Source: Planctomycetales bacterium 71-10 (GTDB lineage: Bacteria > Planctomycetota > Planctomycetia > Isosphaerales > Isosphaeraceae). From it: 64,000 nucleotides of DNA. Within the stretch, counting starts at the first letter, position 1, and each line of letters opens with the position of its first letter. Location of the stretch: NCBI GenBank assembly GCA_001898385.1, contig MKTT01000055.1:62731-126730 (forward strand), written 5' to 3'. Under the pieces are notes generated by a model, which saw only the letters and a list, made by a program, of their open reading frames with translations, did no database searches and was not told the origin of the DNA. This document shows, in pieces, positions 1-9,197 of the stretch. The position numbers were made by a program, and so were the translations under genes.

Positions 1-1
1 G

Positions 2-940
2 GCGAGCGACTCCGGGGCCTCCAACAGCGACGGGATCACGAACGTCGTCCAGCCGACGTACGCCGGCCTGGTCGACTCGCCCGGCGCGTCGGTGGCCGTG
101 GTGGCCGTCTCGTCGACGACGGGGGGGTCGACCCTCCTGGGCGCCACCCAGGCCGACGACGCCGGCGCCTGGCGGCTGACCTCGGGGACGGCCCTGCCCG
201 ACGGCTCGTACACGATCACGATCTACGCCGGCGACCGCTACAACGCCTCGAACACCGTCGCCGTCACGCTGGCGCAGGCGCTGGTGATCGACACGGTCGG
301 GCCCAAGGTGGTCGCGACGGCCTTCCAGCCGTCGTCGGGCTCCGTGCTGGTCACCGTCCGGGACTACGGCGCGGCGTCGGACGCCGGTTCGGGCGTGAAC
401 CTGGCGACCGTGCAGGATCCGACCAACTACGCGTTCTCGTTCGTCTCGACGACCGTCCGCGGCTACCGGCCGCCGTCGCAGTGGCTGGTCGGGCCGATCG
501 CCGTCGCCCCGGGCTCGACGACCGGGCCCCAGGCGGCGACGATCCTCATCAACCGAGGGACGCCGATCCGGGGCGGCGTCTACCAGCTCGTGATGCGTTC
601 GCGCACCGCGACGCTGCCGAGCGGCGTGCAGGACCTGGCGGGCAACGCCCTGGACGGCGAGTTCTACGGCTCGTTCCCCTCGGGCAACAACGTGGCCGGC
701 GGCGACTTCACGGCGCGGCTGGACTCGATCCACAACCGGGTCTTCGCCCCCGGGACGACCGTCGGCCCCGGCACGGGCCCGGGCCGCAACAACGGCAACC
801 AGGCCGCCCAGCGGGCCGCGGCCCAGGCCGCCCAGCGCGCCGCGGCGGCCCAGCGCGCCGCGGCCCAGGCGGCGGCCCGCGCCGCGCGGGCCCAGCAGGC
901 GGCGGCCCGCGCCGCGGCTCGGGCGGCGGCCCGCCGCTGA
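2..940 (+). CDS. Surface/secreted protein with Ig-like repeat, C-terminal part (5' end outside window)
   Basis: The reading frame is open from base 2, upstream of the first possible start (GTG at 92), and the upstream residues read as a continuing domain, so the gene begins outside the window. About 312 residues are visible. The first part resembles bacterial Ig-like modules of large adhesins (a NSDGITN-type motif, then alternating Thr/Val strands ending in DGSYTITIYAGD). The middle looks like a second beta domain. The last ~50 residues are almost only Ala, Arg and Gln, an unusual low-complexity basic tail. A strong terminator follows. A role at the cell surface is inferred from the domain type; no substrate can be named. 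Confidence 0.75.
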   Translation, partial: ASDSGASNSDGITNVVQPTYAGLVDSPGASVAVVAVSSTTGGSTLLGATQADDAGAWRLTSGTALPDGSYTITIYAGDRYNASNTVAVTLAQALVIDTVGPKVVATAFQPSSGSVLVTVRDYGAASDAGSGVNLATVQDPTNYAFSFVSTTVRGYRPPSQWLVGPIAVAPGSTTGPQAATILINRGTPIRGGVYQLVMRSRTATLPSGVQDLAGNALDGEFYGSFPSGNNVAGGDFTARLDSIHNRVFAPGTTVGPGTGPGRNNGNQAAQRAAAQAAQRAAAAQRAAAQAAARAARAQQAAARAAARAAARR

Positions 941-974
941 CGCCCGGCTTGGCCGGCGCCGGCGGAATCGCTAA

Positions 975-1017
975 GGTGAGGGGGCGGATCGTGCCGCCCC
1001 CTCGCCTCTTTCTTTTT
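975..1017 (+). terminator. Rho-independent terminator of the surface-protein gene
   Basis: A 13-bp stem (975-987 with 994-1006, one G-U pair) closes a 6-nt loop and is followed by a T-rich run (CTCTTTCTTTTTC). It lies 35 bp past the stop of the surface-protein gene and just before xseB, so it insulates xseB from the upstream transcript. It is the clearest intrinsic terminator in the window. Confidence 0.85.
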
Positions 1018-1030
1018 CGAAGCCGAGCCC

Positions 1031-1447
1031 ATGCCCGACGAGCCCGAAGTCCGCTTCGAATCCGCCCTGGCCGAGCTGGAATCCATCGTCGACGCCCTCC
1101 AGCGCGGCGAGCCCGAGCTGGACGCCGCCCTGGCGAAGTACCGGAAGGGGGTCGAGCTGCTCGGACGCTGCTACGGACTGCTCGAACATGCCGAGCGTTC
1201 CGTGGCCGTCCTGACCGGCCTCGACGAGCGGGGCGAGCCCGTGACGTCCCCGTTCGACCCCACCGCCACCCTCGACCTGGCGCGCTCGGCCGCCGCGGCG
1301 ATCGTCGCCGCCGAGCCCGAGGCCCCGGCCGAGCCCCCCGCCCCCAAGCCCCGCCGCAAGCGGGCGCCCAAGCCCGAGCCGGCCGTCGACGCCGAGCCGG
1401 CCGCGCCCCCGGCGGCCGAATACGACCGCTTCGACCCGCCGTTCTGA
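1031..1447 (+). CDS. xseB: Exodeoxyribonuclease VII small subunit
   Basis: The protein is the small subunit of the single-strand-specific exonuclease made with XseA. Residues 8-75 match the family: a FESALAELESIVDALQRGE start, then LDAALAKYRKGVELL, forming the helical hairpin that binds XseA. The usual length is about 80 residues; here 138, with a C-terminal extension rich in Pro, Ala and Lys/Arg (about residues 90-138) that is probably disordered. No xseA gene is nearby. The ATG is 14 bp after the T-tract of the upstream terminator. Confidence 0.9.
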   Translation: MPDEPEVRFESALAELESIVDALQRGEPELDAALAKYRKGVELLGRCYGLLEHAERSVAVLTGLDERGEPVTSPFDPTATLDLARSAAAAIVAAEPEAPAEPPAPKPRRKRAPKPEPAVDAEPAAPPAAEYDRFDPPF

Positions 1448-1566
1448 CGGGCCCGGCCGAGGCGGGACGGATCGCGATCGCGGCCCCCGCCCACTAGAAT
1501 CATGGTGGTCGGTGCGGGGCGGCCCCCCGGCCGTCGCGCCGCCCCCAGGCCGAGAGACTTCGCGCC

Positions 1567-4500
1567 ATGAATCCCATCGTGTTCGCCATGCGCCGGCCGG
1601 TCACGACGATGATGCTCGTCGTGGCCCTGATCAGCAGCGGGGTCCTGGCCTACAGCCGGATGCGGGTCGACATCTTCCCGTCGCTGAACACGCCGCGCAT
1701 CTACGTGTTCCTCGACTACGTCGGGATGAGCCCGGACCAGATGGAGGGCTTCATCGTCAACCAGCTGGAGCTGTTCTTCCAGTACGTCGACGGCGTGCAG
1801 GACATCAACACGCGGAACATCCAGCAGGTCTCGCTGTGCGAGCTGTCGTTCTACCCGGGGACCGACATGGGGCAGGCGATGGCGCAGGTGGTCGCCATGT
1901 CCAGCCGGGCCATGTCGTGGATGCCCAAGGGGACGCTGCCCCCGATGATCATGCGCATGGACGCCGGCAGCGTCCCGGTGGGCTACCTCGTCTTCGAGAG
2001 CGAGGAGACGTCGCTGGGGGCGATGGGCGACCTGGCGCAGAACGTGGTGCGCCCCCTGGTGCAGAAGTACGTCCCGGGGACCGTGGCGATCTCGCCGTTC
2101 GGGCCGAACATGCGGTCGGTCGTCGTGAACGTCGACCCGGAGAAGCTCCTGGCCTACAACCTGACGCCGCAGCAGCTGGTCGACGCCGTGGCCCGGGGGA
2201 ACACGGTGGCCCCGGCGGGGAACATCTACGTCAAGGACTCCATGCCGATCGTCTCCAACAACGCGACGGTCGACGACGTCCGCCGGCTGGGCGACATCCC
2301 GCTGAGGCTCGGCGAGAACGTCTACCTGCGCGACGTGGCGACGATCGCCGACGACACCGACATCACCTACGGCTACGCGCTGGTCAACGGCAAGAAGTCG
2401 GTCTACCTGCCGATCATCAAGAAGGACGTCGGCTCCACGCTGACCGTGGTGGCGGACGTCCGCAAGGCCCTGCCCATGTTCCGCGACGCGGTGCCCAAGG
2501 ACGTCTCGGTGAACTTCGAGTTCGACGAGTCGCCGACGGTGCGCGCGGCCGTCGAGAGCGTGGCGACCGAGGGCCTCATCGGCGCGACGCTGACCGGGCT
2601 GATGATCCTGCTGTTCCTGAAGGACTTCCGGAGCGTGATCGTCGTCGTGGCGAACATCCCGCTGGCCCTGATGGGGTCGCTGTTCGGGCTCTGGGCGACC
2701 GGGAACACGATCAACATCATGTCGCTGGGCGGGATGGCCCTGGCGATCGGCATCCTCGTCGACGAGGCGACGGTGACGATCGAGAGCACCCACGTCCAGA
2801 TGCGGGAGACCGACAACATCGCCTCGGCCGCCCTGCACGGCAACCTGATCACGGCCGTCCCGCGGCTGCTGGCCTTGCTGTGCATCCTGTCGGTGTTCAT
2901 CCCGGCGTTCATCATGACCGACCCGCTGCGGTCGCTGTTCATGCCGCTGACGCTGGGCGTGGGCTTCGCGATGGTGACGTCGTACTTCCTCTCCAGCACG
3001 TTCGTGCCGATCATGTGCGTCGCGCTGCTGAAGCCGATGGGACATCATGATGAGGAGGCGGGCCTGTTCGGGCGGCTGCTGCGGGCGTACCGCCGGGCCG
3101 TGGGGACGTTCGTCGCCCATCGCCTCCTGGTCGCGACGGCGTACCTGGGCGGCTGCGCGGCGATCCTCGCCCTGCTGGGGCTGCGGGTGGGGACCGAGCT
3201 GTTCCCGCAGATCGACTCCGGGCAGTTCGTGCTCCGGTTCCGGCCGCCGCCCGGGTCGAGCTTCGACCTGACGCGCGAGATGGCCGTGCAGTCGCTGAAG
3301 GTGATCGAGGAGGAGGCGAAGCCGGAGAACGTCCAGATCGCGATGGGCTTCGTCGGCCAGGTGGCGCCGAACTTCGGCATCGACAACATGGTCCTGTTCA
3401 TGCGAGGGCCGGACGACGGCCAGCTCCGCGTGGCCCTGAAGGAGCGGAGCGGGATCCGCCTGGACGAGTTCCGCGAGCGGCTCCGCAAGGCCCTTCCGGA
3501 GCGCGTGGGGGGGTGGCTGGCCGAGAGGCTCGAACAGGGCGGGCTGGCCAGGGACGAGGCGGCGAGGCAGGCGAAGCTGGCCACGTTCGGGTTCGAGCCG
3601 GGCGACATCGTGACGAACGTCATGAGCTTCGGCTCGCCGATGCCGATCGCCGTCCGCGTCGTCGGCACCGACCTGACGGCCGTCCGCGCGCACGCCGAGA
3701 AGATCGCCGCCGCGATGCGGGACATCCCCACCCTCCGCGACGTCCAGTTCCAGCAGCAGCTCGACTACCCGTCCGTCGAGGTGGACGTCGACCGCGAGAA
3801 GGCCGGGCTCAGCGGCGCCCGGATCGAGGACGTCGTCCACGCGCTGGTCATGGCCACGGCCTCCACCCGGTTCGCCAGCCTGAACTACTGGATCGACGCC
3901 AAGACCGGCTTCGACTACCTGGTGCAGATCCAGGTCCCCCCCAAGCGGCTGGACAAGCCCGAGGACGTGGAGACCCTGCCGCTGGCGTCGGTCAACCCGC
4001 TGGTCAACCTGATGATCCGCGACGTGGCGACCGTCCGGCGGGGCGTCCGCCCCGGCGAGATCGACCGCGACATGTCCCAGCGCTACCTGACGCTGGTGGC
4101 GAACGTGGAGGGGGAGGACATGGGCCGGGCCGCCCGCCGCGTGGAGTCGGCGATCGCCTCGGCCGGCGAGCCGCCGCGCGGCGTCCGCGTCGACCTGATG
4201 GGCCAGCTCCCGGCCATGACGGAGATGTTCGAGGCGCTGGGGATCGGGCTGGGCGTGGCCGTCTTCGTGATCTTCGTCCTGCTGACGGCCTACTTCCAGT
4301 CGCCTCGGCTGGCGCTGATCTCCGTCGGGGCCGTGCCGGGCGTGCTGGCGGGGATCGCGACGGTCCTCTACCTCACGGGCACCTCGCTGAACATCGAGTC
4401 GTTCATGGGCTCGATCATGTGCCTGGGCGTCTCGGTGTCGAATTCGGTCATGCTCGTGACGTTCATGGACGAGCACTGGAAGGGGGGCTCGCCGTCGCCG

Positions 4501-5076
4501 GAGGCGGCCGTGAAGGGCGCCGGCGACCGGCTGCGGCCGATCCTGATGACGGCTTGCGCCATGAGCGTGGGCATGGTGCCGATGGCCCTGGCCCTGGAGC
4601 GCGGCAGCCAGATGCAGGCGCCCCTGGGGCGGGCGGTCATCGGCGGCCTGGTCATGTCCACGTTCGCGACGCTGCTGGTGGTGCCGTCGATCTTCGCCCT
4701 GGTGATGGGCCGGCGGACGGCCGCCTCCCCGTCGATCTACCCCGACGACCCGGAGAGCCGCTTCTACGACCCGGACGTGTTCGTCGACGCGCCGCACCGC
4801 GGCCGGGCGGGGGGACGTGAGAGATCGGCCGACGCCGAAGAGGGGGGCCGCGCCGCCGCGTCCCGCCGGGAAGAAGACGCGGTCGGGTTCCTGCGGCGGA
4901 TCCTGGACGAGGCCCGCGCCAGGCGCCACGACATGGTCACCCACTACACCGTCGACGACCTGCGGGAGGCCCTGGGCTTCACCCGGGCGGCCCCCCCCGG
5001 GCCGGACGACCCGGCCGCCGGGGCCGAAGGGCCGAAATCCCCCGATCGCAACGACCTGCACGGAGACGACCGATGA
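1567..5076 (+). CDS. RND family efflux transporter permease (AcrB/CusA-like)
   Basis: This is an inner-membrane pump of the resistance-nodulation-division superfamily (1169 residues), which exports substrates by proton exchange together with an adaptor and a TolC channel. It shows the family's two-fold layout: TM1 near residues 13-32, a porter domain, a TM cluster containing the TM4 motif GGMALAIGILVDEATVTIE (about 388-406, with acidic Asp-Glu in place of the usual Asp-Asp), then a second half starting near residue 515. Residues after about 1063 form a charged soluble extension. Metal-type (CusA) or hydrophobic-compound (HAE1) specificity cannot be decided by eye. The stop overlaps the adaptor start (ATGA), which indicates translational coupling. 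Confidence 0.9.
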   Translation: MNPIVFAMRRPVTTMMLVVALISSGVLAYSRMRVDIFPSLNTPRIYVFLDYVGMSPDQMEGFIVNQLELFFQYVDGVQDINTRNIQQVSLCELSFYPGTDMGQAMAQVVAMSSRAMSWMPKGTLPPMIMRMDAGSVPVGYLVFESEETSLGAMGDLAQNVVRPLVQKYVPGTVAISPFGPNMRSVVVNVDPEKLLAYNLTPQQLVDAVARGNTVAPAGNIYVKDSMPIVSNNATVDDVRRLGDIPLRLGENVYLRDVATIADDTDITYGYALVNGKKSVYLPIIKKDVGSTLTVVADVRKALPMFRDAVPKDVSVNFEFDESPTVRAAVESVATEGLIGATLTGLMILLFLKDFRSVIVVVANIPLALMGSLFGLWATGNTINIMSLGGMALAIGILVDEATVTIESTHVQMRETDNIASAALHGNLITAVPRLLALLCILSVFIPAFIMTDPLRSLFMPLTLGVGFAMVTSYFLSSTFVPIMCVALLKPMGHHDEEAGLFGRLLRAYRRAVGTFVAHRLLVATAYLGGCAAILALLGLRVGTELFPQIDSGQFVLRFRPPPGSSFDLTREMAVQSLKVIEEEAKPENVQIAMGFVGQVAPNFGIDNMVLFMRGPDDGQLRVALKERSGIRLDEFRERLRKALPERVGGWLAERLEQGGLARDEAARQAKLATFGFEPGDIVTNVMSFGSPMPIAVRVVGTDLTAVRAHAEKIAAAMRDIPTLRDVQFQQQLDYPSVEVDVDREKAGLSGARIEDVVHALVMATASTRFASLNYWIDAKTGFDYLVQIQVPPKRLDKPEDVETLPLASVNPLVNLMIRDVATVRRGVRPGEIDRDMSQRYLTLVANVEGEDMGRAARRVESAIASAGEPPRGVRVDLMGQLPAMTEMFEALGIGLGVAVFVIFVLLTAYFQSPRLALISVGAVPGVLAGIATVLYLTGTSLNIESFMGSIMCLGVSVSNSVMLVTFMDEHWKGGSPSPEAAVKGAGDRLRPILMTACAMSVGMVPMALALERGSQMQAPLGRAVIGGLVMSTFATLLVVPSIFALVMGRRTAASPSIYPDDPESRFYDPDVFVDAPHRGRAGGRERSADAEEGGRAAASRREEDAVGFLRRILDEARARRHDMVTHYTVDDLREALGFTRAAPPGPDDPAAGAEGPKSPDRNDLHGDDR

Positions 5077-6563
5077 CCACGCCGTCGCCCCAGAGCGCCC
5101 CGACCGCCCCGGCGTCGCGCGTCTCGCCCGCCCCTCGACCGTCGCGAGCCCTCGTCGTCCTCGCGGCCCTCGCGGCGGGGTGCGGCCATGAGGAGGAGGG
5201 CCGCTATGCGAGCGTGACGAAGCCGCAGGCGGTCCGGGTCGTCAGCCCGGCCGGGCGCGACATCGTCCGCGTCGTCGGCCAGCCCAGCTTCATCGAGAGC
5301 TATGAGCGGACGTCGATCTATCCGAAGCTGACCGGCTACATCGAGAAGTGGAACGTCGACATCGGCGACAAGGTCAAGAAGGGGGACGTCCTTGCCAAGC
5401 TGTTCGTCCCCGAGCTGGTGGAGGACTTCGAGACCAAGAAGGCGACCGTCGGGCTCAACGAGCGCCGGGTCGAGCTGGCCGGGAAGATGGTCGAGGTGGC
5501 CGACGCCGACGTGAAAGCCGCCCGCGCCGCGCTGGCCGAGGCGAAGGCCATCCTCGGCAAGTACCAGGCCGAGGTGGACCGCTGGGACACCGAGGTCAAG
5601 CGGCTGGACGCCGAGGTCAAGCGCGGCGTGATCGACCCGCAGGTCCTCCTGGAATCCACGAACCAGTGGAAGTCGAGCGTCGCCTCGCGCGACGCCGCCC
5701 GATCGACCATCGACAAGGCGCAGGCCGACGAGACCTCCAGCGAGGCCAAGCTGGCCAAGGCCCAGGTCGACGTCCTGGTCGCCAGGGCCGACCTCGCCGT
5801 GGCGACGAGCGACGCGAAGCGGATCGAGGCGTGGACGGGCTACATCACCCTGACCTCGCCGTTCGACGGGGTGATCGTCACTCGCAACGCCAATACCGGC
5901 GACTTCGTCCAGCCGTCGTCCGGCGACCCGACGGCCCTGTCGCGCTCGCCGAACCTGGCGCCCGGCGGGATGGCCGCCCCGATCTACACCGTCGACCGCA
6001 CGGACGTCGTCCGCGTCTTCGTCGACGTCCCCGAGCAGGACGCGAACTACGTCCGGATCGGCTCCAGGGCGAGCGTCCTGGTGCGGGCCTACAGCGACGA
6101 GCCGATCCCCGGCTCGGTGACCCGGACGTCCTGGGCCCTGAACATCAAGAGCCGCACCCTCCGCGCCGAGATCGACCTCCCCAACAAGGAGAGCCGCCTG
6201 CTGCCCGGCATGTACGCCTACGCGAAGGTGATCGTGGAGCGGCCCAAGGTCGCCGCCCTGCCGGCCTCGGCCTTCGTCCACGGCGGCGACAAGACCTACT
6301 GCTGGCTGGACCGCGACGGCCGCGCGACCCGGGCCGAGGTCCGCACGGGCGTCACCGACGGCGAGTGGTGCGAGGTGACGGGCATCCAGGCCGCCGACGG
6401 GGGCGGCTGGAGGCGCGTCGACGGCGCGGAGAAGGTGATCCTCGGCGACCTGTCGATCCTGACCGAAGGGGCGCCGGTCCAGGTCTCGGCCGGGGGGGAG
6501 GAGTCGAAGACCGCCCCGGCCGGGGGCGTCGCGGGGAAGGAGGCCGCGCGGCCCACCCGCTGA
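5073..6563 (+). CDS. RND efflux periplasmic adaptor (HlyD/MFP family) lipoprotein
   Basis: This membrane fusion protein bridges the RND pump and the TolC channel. A lipobox-like LAALAAGC places the modified Cys at residue 37, so it is probably a lipoprotein. It has the family order: first half of a biotinyl-lipoyl domain (TGYIEKWNVDIGDKVKKGDVLAKL), a long helical hairpin rich in Ala, Lys and Glu (about 125-250), the second lipoyl half (SPFDGVIVTRNANTGDFV), then the beta-barrel and membrane-proximal domains. The ATG overlaps the pump stop codon. The TolC gene follows on the same strand, so pump, adaptor and channel are very likely one operon. Confidence 0.92.
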   Translation: MTTPSPQSAPTAPASRVSPAPRPSRALVVLAALAAGCGHEEEGRYASVTKPQAVRVVSPAGRDIVRVVGQPSFIESYERTSIYPKLTGYIEKWNVDIGDKVKKGDVLAKLFVPELVEDFETKKATVGLNERRVELAGKMVEVADADVKAARAALAEAKAILGKYQAEVDRWDTEVKRLDAEVKRGVIDPQVLLESTNQWKSSVASRDAARSTIDKAQADETSSEAKLAKAQVDVLVARADLAVATSDAKRIEAWTGYITLTSPFDGVIVTRNANTGDFVQPSSGDPTALSRSPNLAPGGMAAPIYTVDRTDVVRVFVDVPEQDANYVRIGSRASVLVRAYSDEPIPGSVTRTSWALNIKSRTLRAEIDLPNKESRLLPGMYAYAKVIVERPKVAALPASAFVHGGDKTYCWLDRDGRATRAEVRTGVTDGEWCEVTGIQAADGGGWRRVDGAEKVILGDLSILTEGAPVQVSAGGEESKTAPAGGVAGKEAARPTR

Positions 6564-6723
6564 AACGACCGTCGCGACCCGTCCAACCGCCAAGGTCGCC
6601 GCCCCGTTGCGACGAACTCGGCGCGCGAGCCGGCCGATAAGTCCATGTGGATCGGTCCGTCCGGGACCGATCGGCCCGGCGGGGGACCCGCCGGCCGTGG
6701 CGACGGCCGCAGGGGATGGTGCG

Positions 6724-8406
6724 ATGGAACGAACCGCAAGGACATGGACGTCCGCCGCGGCGGCGCTGCTGCTGCTCGCCGGCCGCCCCGGCGCGAGGGC
6801 CCAGGACCTGCCCCCCGCCCCCTCCTCGGCCCCCCTCACGCCCGAGGCCGTGTCCGCCATCGCGGCCGAGGCCGAGGCGGCCGTCGAGGCCGAGCTGCCC
6901 CCGGCCCTCCCCGCCGCGCCGCCGGGTGCCGCCGCGCCGTCCGGCCCCGCCGCCGACCTGCTGACGAAGGGCCTGGAGCTGAAGGCGGCGCCGTTCGAGG
7001 CGTCCGACGTCCGGTTCCCGATCAACCTCGCCGCGGCGCTGAAGCTCTCCGACGCCCGGCCGCTCATCGTCGCCGCCGCCCAGGCCGGGACGTGGGTGGC
7101 CGAGGCCGAGCTGACCCGCGCCAAACTGCTGTGGGTCCCCACGGTCAACCTCGGCTTCAACTACACGCGGCACGACGGCGGCGGCCCCGACTTCAACAAG
7201 GGGATCATGACCGCCCCCAGCGTCAACTTCTTCTACGGCGGCGGCGGCCTGACCGGGACGCTCCACACGGCCGACGCCGTGTTCCAGCCCCTGGCCGCCC
7301 GCCAGACCTTGAACGCCACCCACTGGAACATCCAGGCCGCCAAGAACGACGCCCTCCTCCGGACGGCCGACGCCTATTTCCGCGTCCATCACTACCGCGG
7401 CACCTACGCCGGCTCGCTGTACACGGTCGAGCGCGGCAAGGAGCTGGCCTCGCGGGTCGAGGCCCTCAGCGGCGACCTGGTCCCCAGGGTCGAGGTCGAC
7501 CGGGCCCGCAACATGCTGGCCGAGCTGGAGCAGCGATCGGTCGTCGCCCGCCAGGAGTGGCGCGTCGCCTGCGCCGACCTGACGCAGGTGCTGCGGCTGG
7601 ACCCCCGCGCCGTGCTGGACCCGCTGGAGCACGACCACGCCCAGATCACGCTCATCGACCCGGGCCGGACGCTCGACGAGATGATGCCCGTCGCCCTGGC
7701 CAACCGCCCCGAGCTGGCCGCCCACCAGGCGCTGGTGCAGGCCGCGATGAACCAGATCCGGGCCGAGAAGTGGCGCCCCGCCGTCCCCAACGTGCTGCTC
7801 AACGGCTTCCAGACCCCCTACGAGCAGCTCCAGGCCGGGATCTTCGGCCTGGGCCCGAACGCCAGCATGGACCAGTGGAAGGGCCGGGCCGACGTCAGCA
7901 TCCAGCCGCTCTGGCAACTGGAGGGGATGGGGATCGGCAACCTGGCGAGGATCAAGGGGGCGCGGGGCCGCCAGTCGCAGGCGATCATCCAGTTCCTGAT
8001 GAATCAGGACGCGGTGGCGGCCGACGTCACCCGGGCGCAGGCCCGCGTGCAGTCGGCCGCCGCGCGCATTTACCAGGCCGACCGCGCCCTGCGGACGGCG
8101 ATCATCACGTTCAACGGCAACTACGAGGGCCTGCACCAGACGACGCGGCTGGGGAACGTGCTGGTCCTGGTGAACCGCCCCCAGGAGGCCGTCTTCGCGC
8201 TGGAACTCCTCCAGGTGGCGTTCGACGAGTATTTCTCGACCGTCGCCGACTACAACCGCTCGCAATTCGAGCTGTTCCACGCCCTGGGCTACCCGGCCCG
8301 CGAGCTGGCCCAGCTGCGCCCGCCCGGCGAGGCGATCCCGATCGAGCTGGAACGTCCCGGATTCCTGCCGAGGGTGGGCGAGGGGCCGCCCCCGGCGACC
8401 CGCTGA
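6724..8406 (+). CDS. TolC family outer-membrane efflux protein, copy 1
   Basis: This is the outer-membrane channel of the adjacent RND system (560 residues). The ATG at 6724 was chosen because the next residues form a signal peptide (basic ERTARTW, Ala/Leu core, ARAQ cleavage site), whereas the frame further upstream encodes nothing signal-like. A Pro/Ala-rich linker (about 27-80) precedes the helical barrel region, which contains two repeats of long heptad-like helices (ADVTRAQARVQSAAARI). It is closely related to the second TolC gene at 9198: both share INLAAALKL, DARPLIVAAAQAG and YTRHDGGGPDFNKGIMTAP. Confidence 0.88.
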   Translation: MERTARTWTSAAAALLLLAGRPGARAQDLPPAPSSAPLTPEAVSAIAAEAEAAVEAELPPALPAAPPGAAAPSGPAADLLTKGLELKAAPFEASDVRFPINLAAALKLSDARPLIVAAAQAGTWVAEAELTRAKLLWVPTVNLGFNYTRHDGGGPDFNKGIMTAPSVNFFYGGGGLTGTLHTADAVFQPLAARQTLNATHWNIQAAKNDALLRTADAYFRVHHYRGTYAGSLYTVERGKELASRVEALSGDLVPRVEVDRARNMLAELEQRSVVARQEWRVACADLTQVLRLDPRAVLDPLEHDHAQITLIDPGRTLDEMMPVALANRPELAAHQALVQAAMNQIRAEKWRPAVPNVLLNGFQTPYEQLQAGIFGLGPNASMDQWKGRADVSIQPLWQLEGMGIGNLARIKGARGRQSQAIIQFLMNQDAVAADVTRAQARVQSAAARIYQADRALRTAIITFNGNYEGLHQTTRLGNVLVLVNRPQEAVFALELLQVAFDEYFSTVADYNRSQFELFHALGYPARELAQLRPPGEAIPIELERPGFLPRVGEGPPPATR

Positions 8407-8455
8407 CCGCCGCCGCCCGACCCATCCCTGGCCCCGCGATTGGAGGGGACGCCTC

Positions 8456-9148
8456 GTGACCGGACGCCCGAAAGCCCGATATCGCCCCGGCCTCGAACGG
8501 CTGGAGGGGAAGCAGCTCCCGAGCGGGCTGGCGGCCCACGCCCCGGCCCCCCGGCGGGCCCCCGTCGACCTGCCCCGGCCCGAGCCGGCGGCCGTGAAGC
8601 CGAGCACCGGCTACCTGGTCTTCCGCGTCACCAACCCGAACCGGTTCAACTCGGTGGTGAAGCCGCCGTTCCAGCAGGTGAAGGTGCAACGGGAGGAGCC
8701 CGTCCCGGGCCGACAGTACAACATCCTCTCCATCCTCGTGCGCAACGGGACGGCGAGGACGTTCACGGCCGCGGACGGCCTGGAGGTGAAGCTCTCGCAG
8801 CAGGACTACGAGACCCCGATCCTGACGGGCGACCAGACCTGGGACCCCGGCGAGTGGATCGTCTTCTACGTCCTGACCAAGAAGTATTATCCCGTCCCCT
8901 CGCAGGTCAAATCGGGCTTCGTCTTCGACCTGGAGGGCGCCCGCTCGGTCGCCATCCCCGGCCCGTCGGCGATCTTCCAGAGGATCACCTACGACCCGGA
9001 CCGGTTCGCCCGCCAGCTCGACTGGATCACGGCCTTCGGGCCCGGCTCGCAGGGGGGCCGGGGCTACAAGTACGGGATGCCGGTCACGAACGTCAACGAG
9101 ATCGTCTCGGCGAAGGCCGACAGGAACGACTTCGGCGGGTACTTCTGA
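8456..9148 (+). CDS. Secreted protein with LEPR-XLL-like N-terminus, unknown function
   Basis: The protein has 230 residues. The start is GTG at 8456 with GGAGGGG about 10 bp upstream. The N-terminus has an Arg-rich stretch followed by GLERLEGKQLPSG, a diverged form of the LEPR-XLL motif found at the start of many planctomycete exported proteins. The rest is beta-rich (YLVFRVTNPNRFN, then a region around ILSILVRNGTARTF), with no catalytic motif that I recognise. It sits between the two TolC paralogues with short gaps and strong ribosome binding sites, so it is probably part of the efflux operon. Confidence 0.7.
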   Translation: MTGRPKARYRPGLERLEGKQLPSGLAAHAPAPRRAPVDLPRPEPAAVKPSTGYLVFRVTNPNRFNSVVKPPFQQVKVQREEPVPGRQYNILSILVRNGTARTFTAADGLEVKLSQQDYETPILTGDQTWDPGEWIVFYVLTKKYYPVPSQVKSGFVFDLEGARSVAIPGPSAIFQRITYDPDRFARQLDWITAFGPGSQGGRGYKYGMPVTNVNEIVSAKADRNDFGGYF

Positions 9149-9197
9149 CGCGGCGGGCGGCCCGGGACGCGCCGCCTGGGAGGGAGCGAGGATCGCC

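Noticed and set aside
1171..5061. 1296-residue open frame on the minus strand opposite the RND pump
   Set aside because: Shadow of the pump gene: composition is His/Arg/Gln/Val/Asp-rich with no domain, as expected from the antisense of GC-rich codons.
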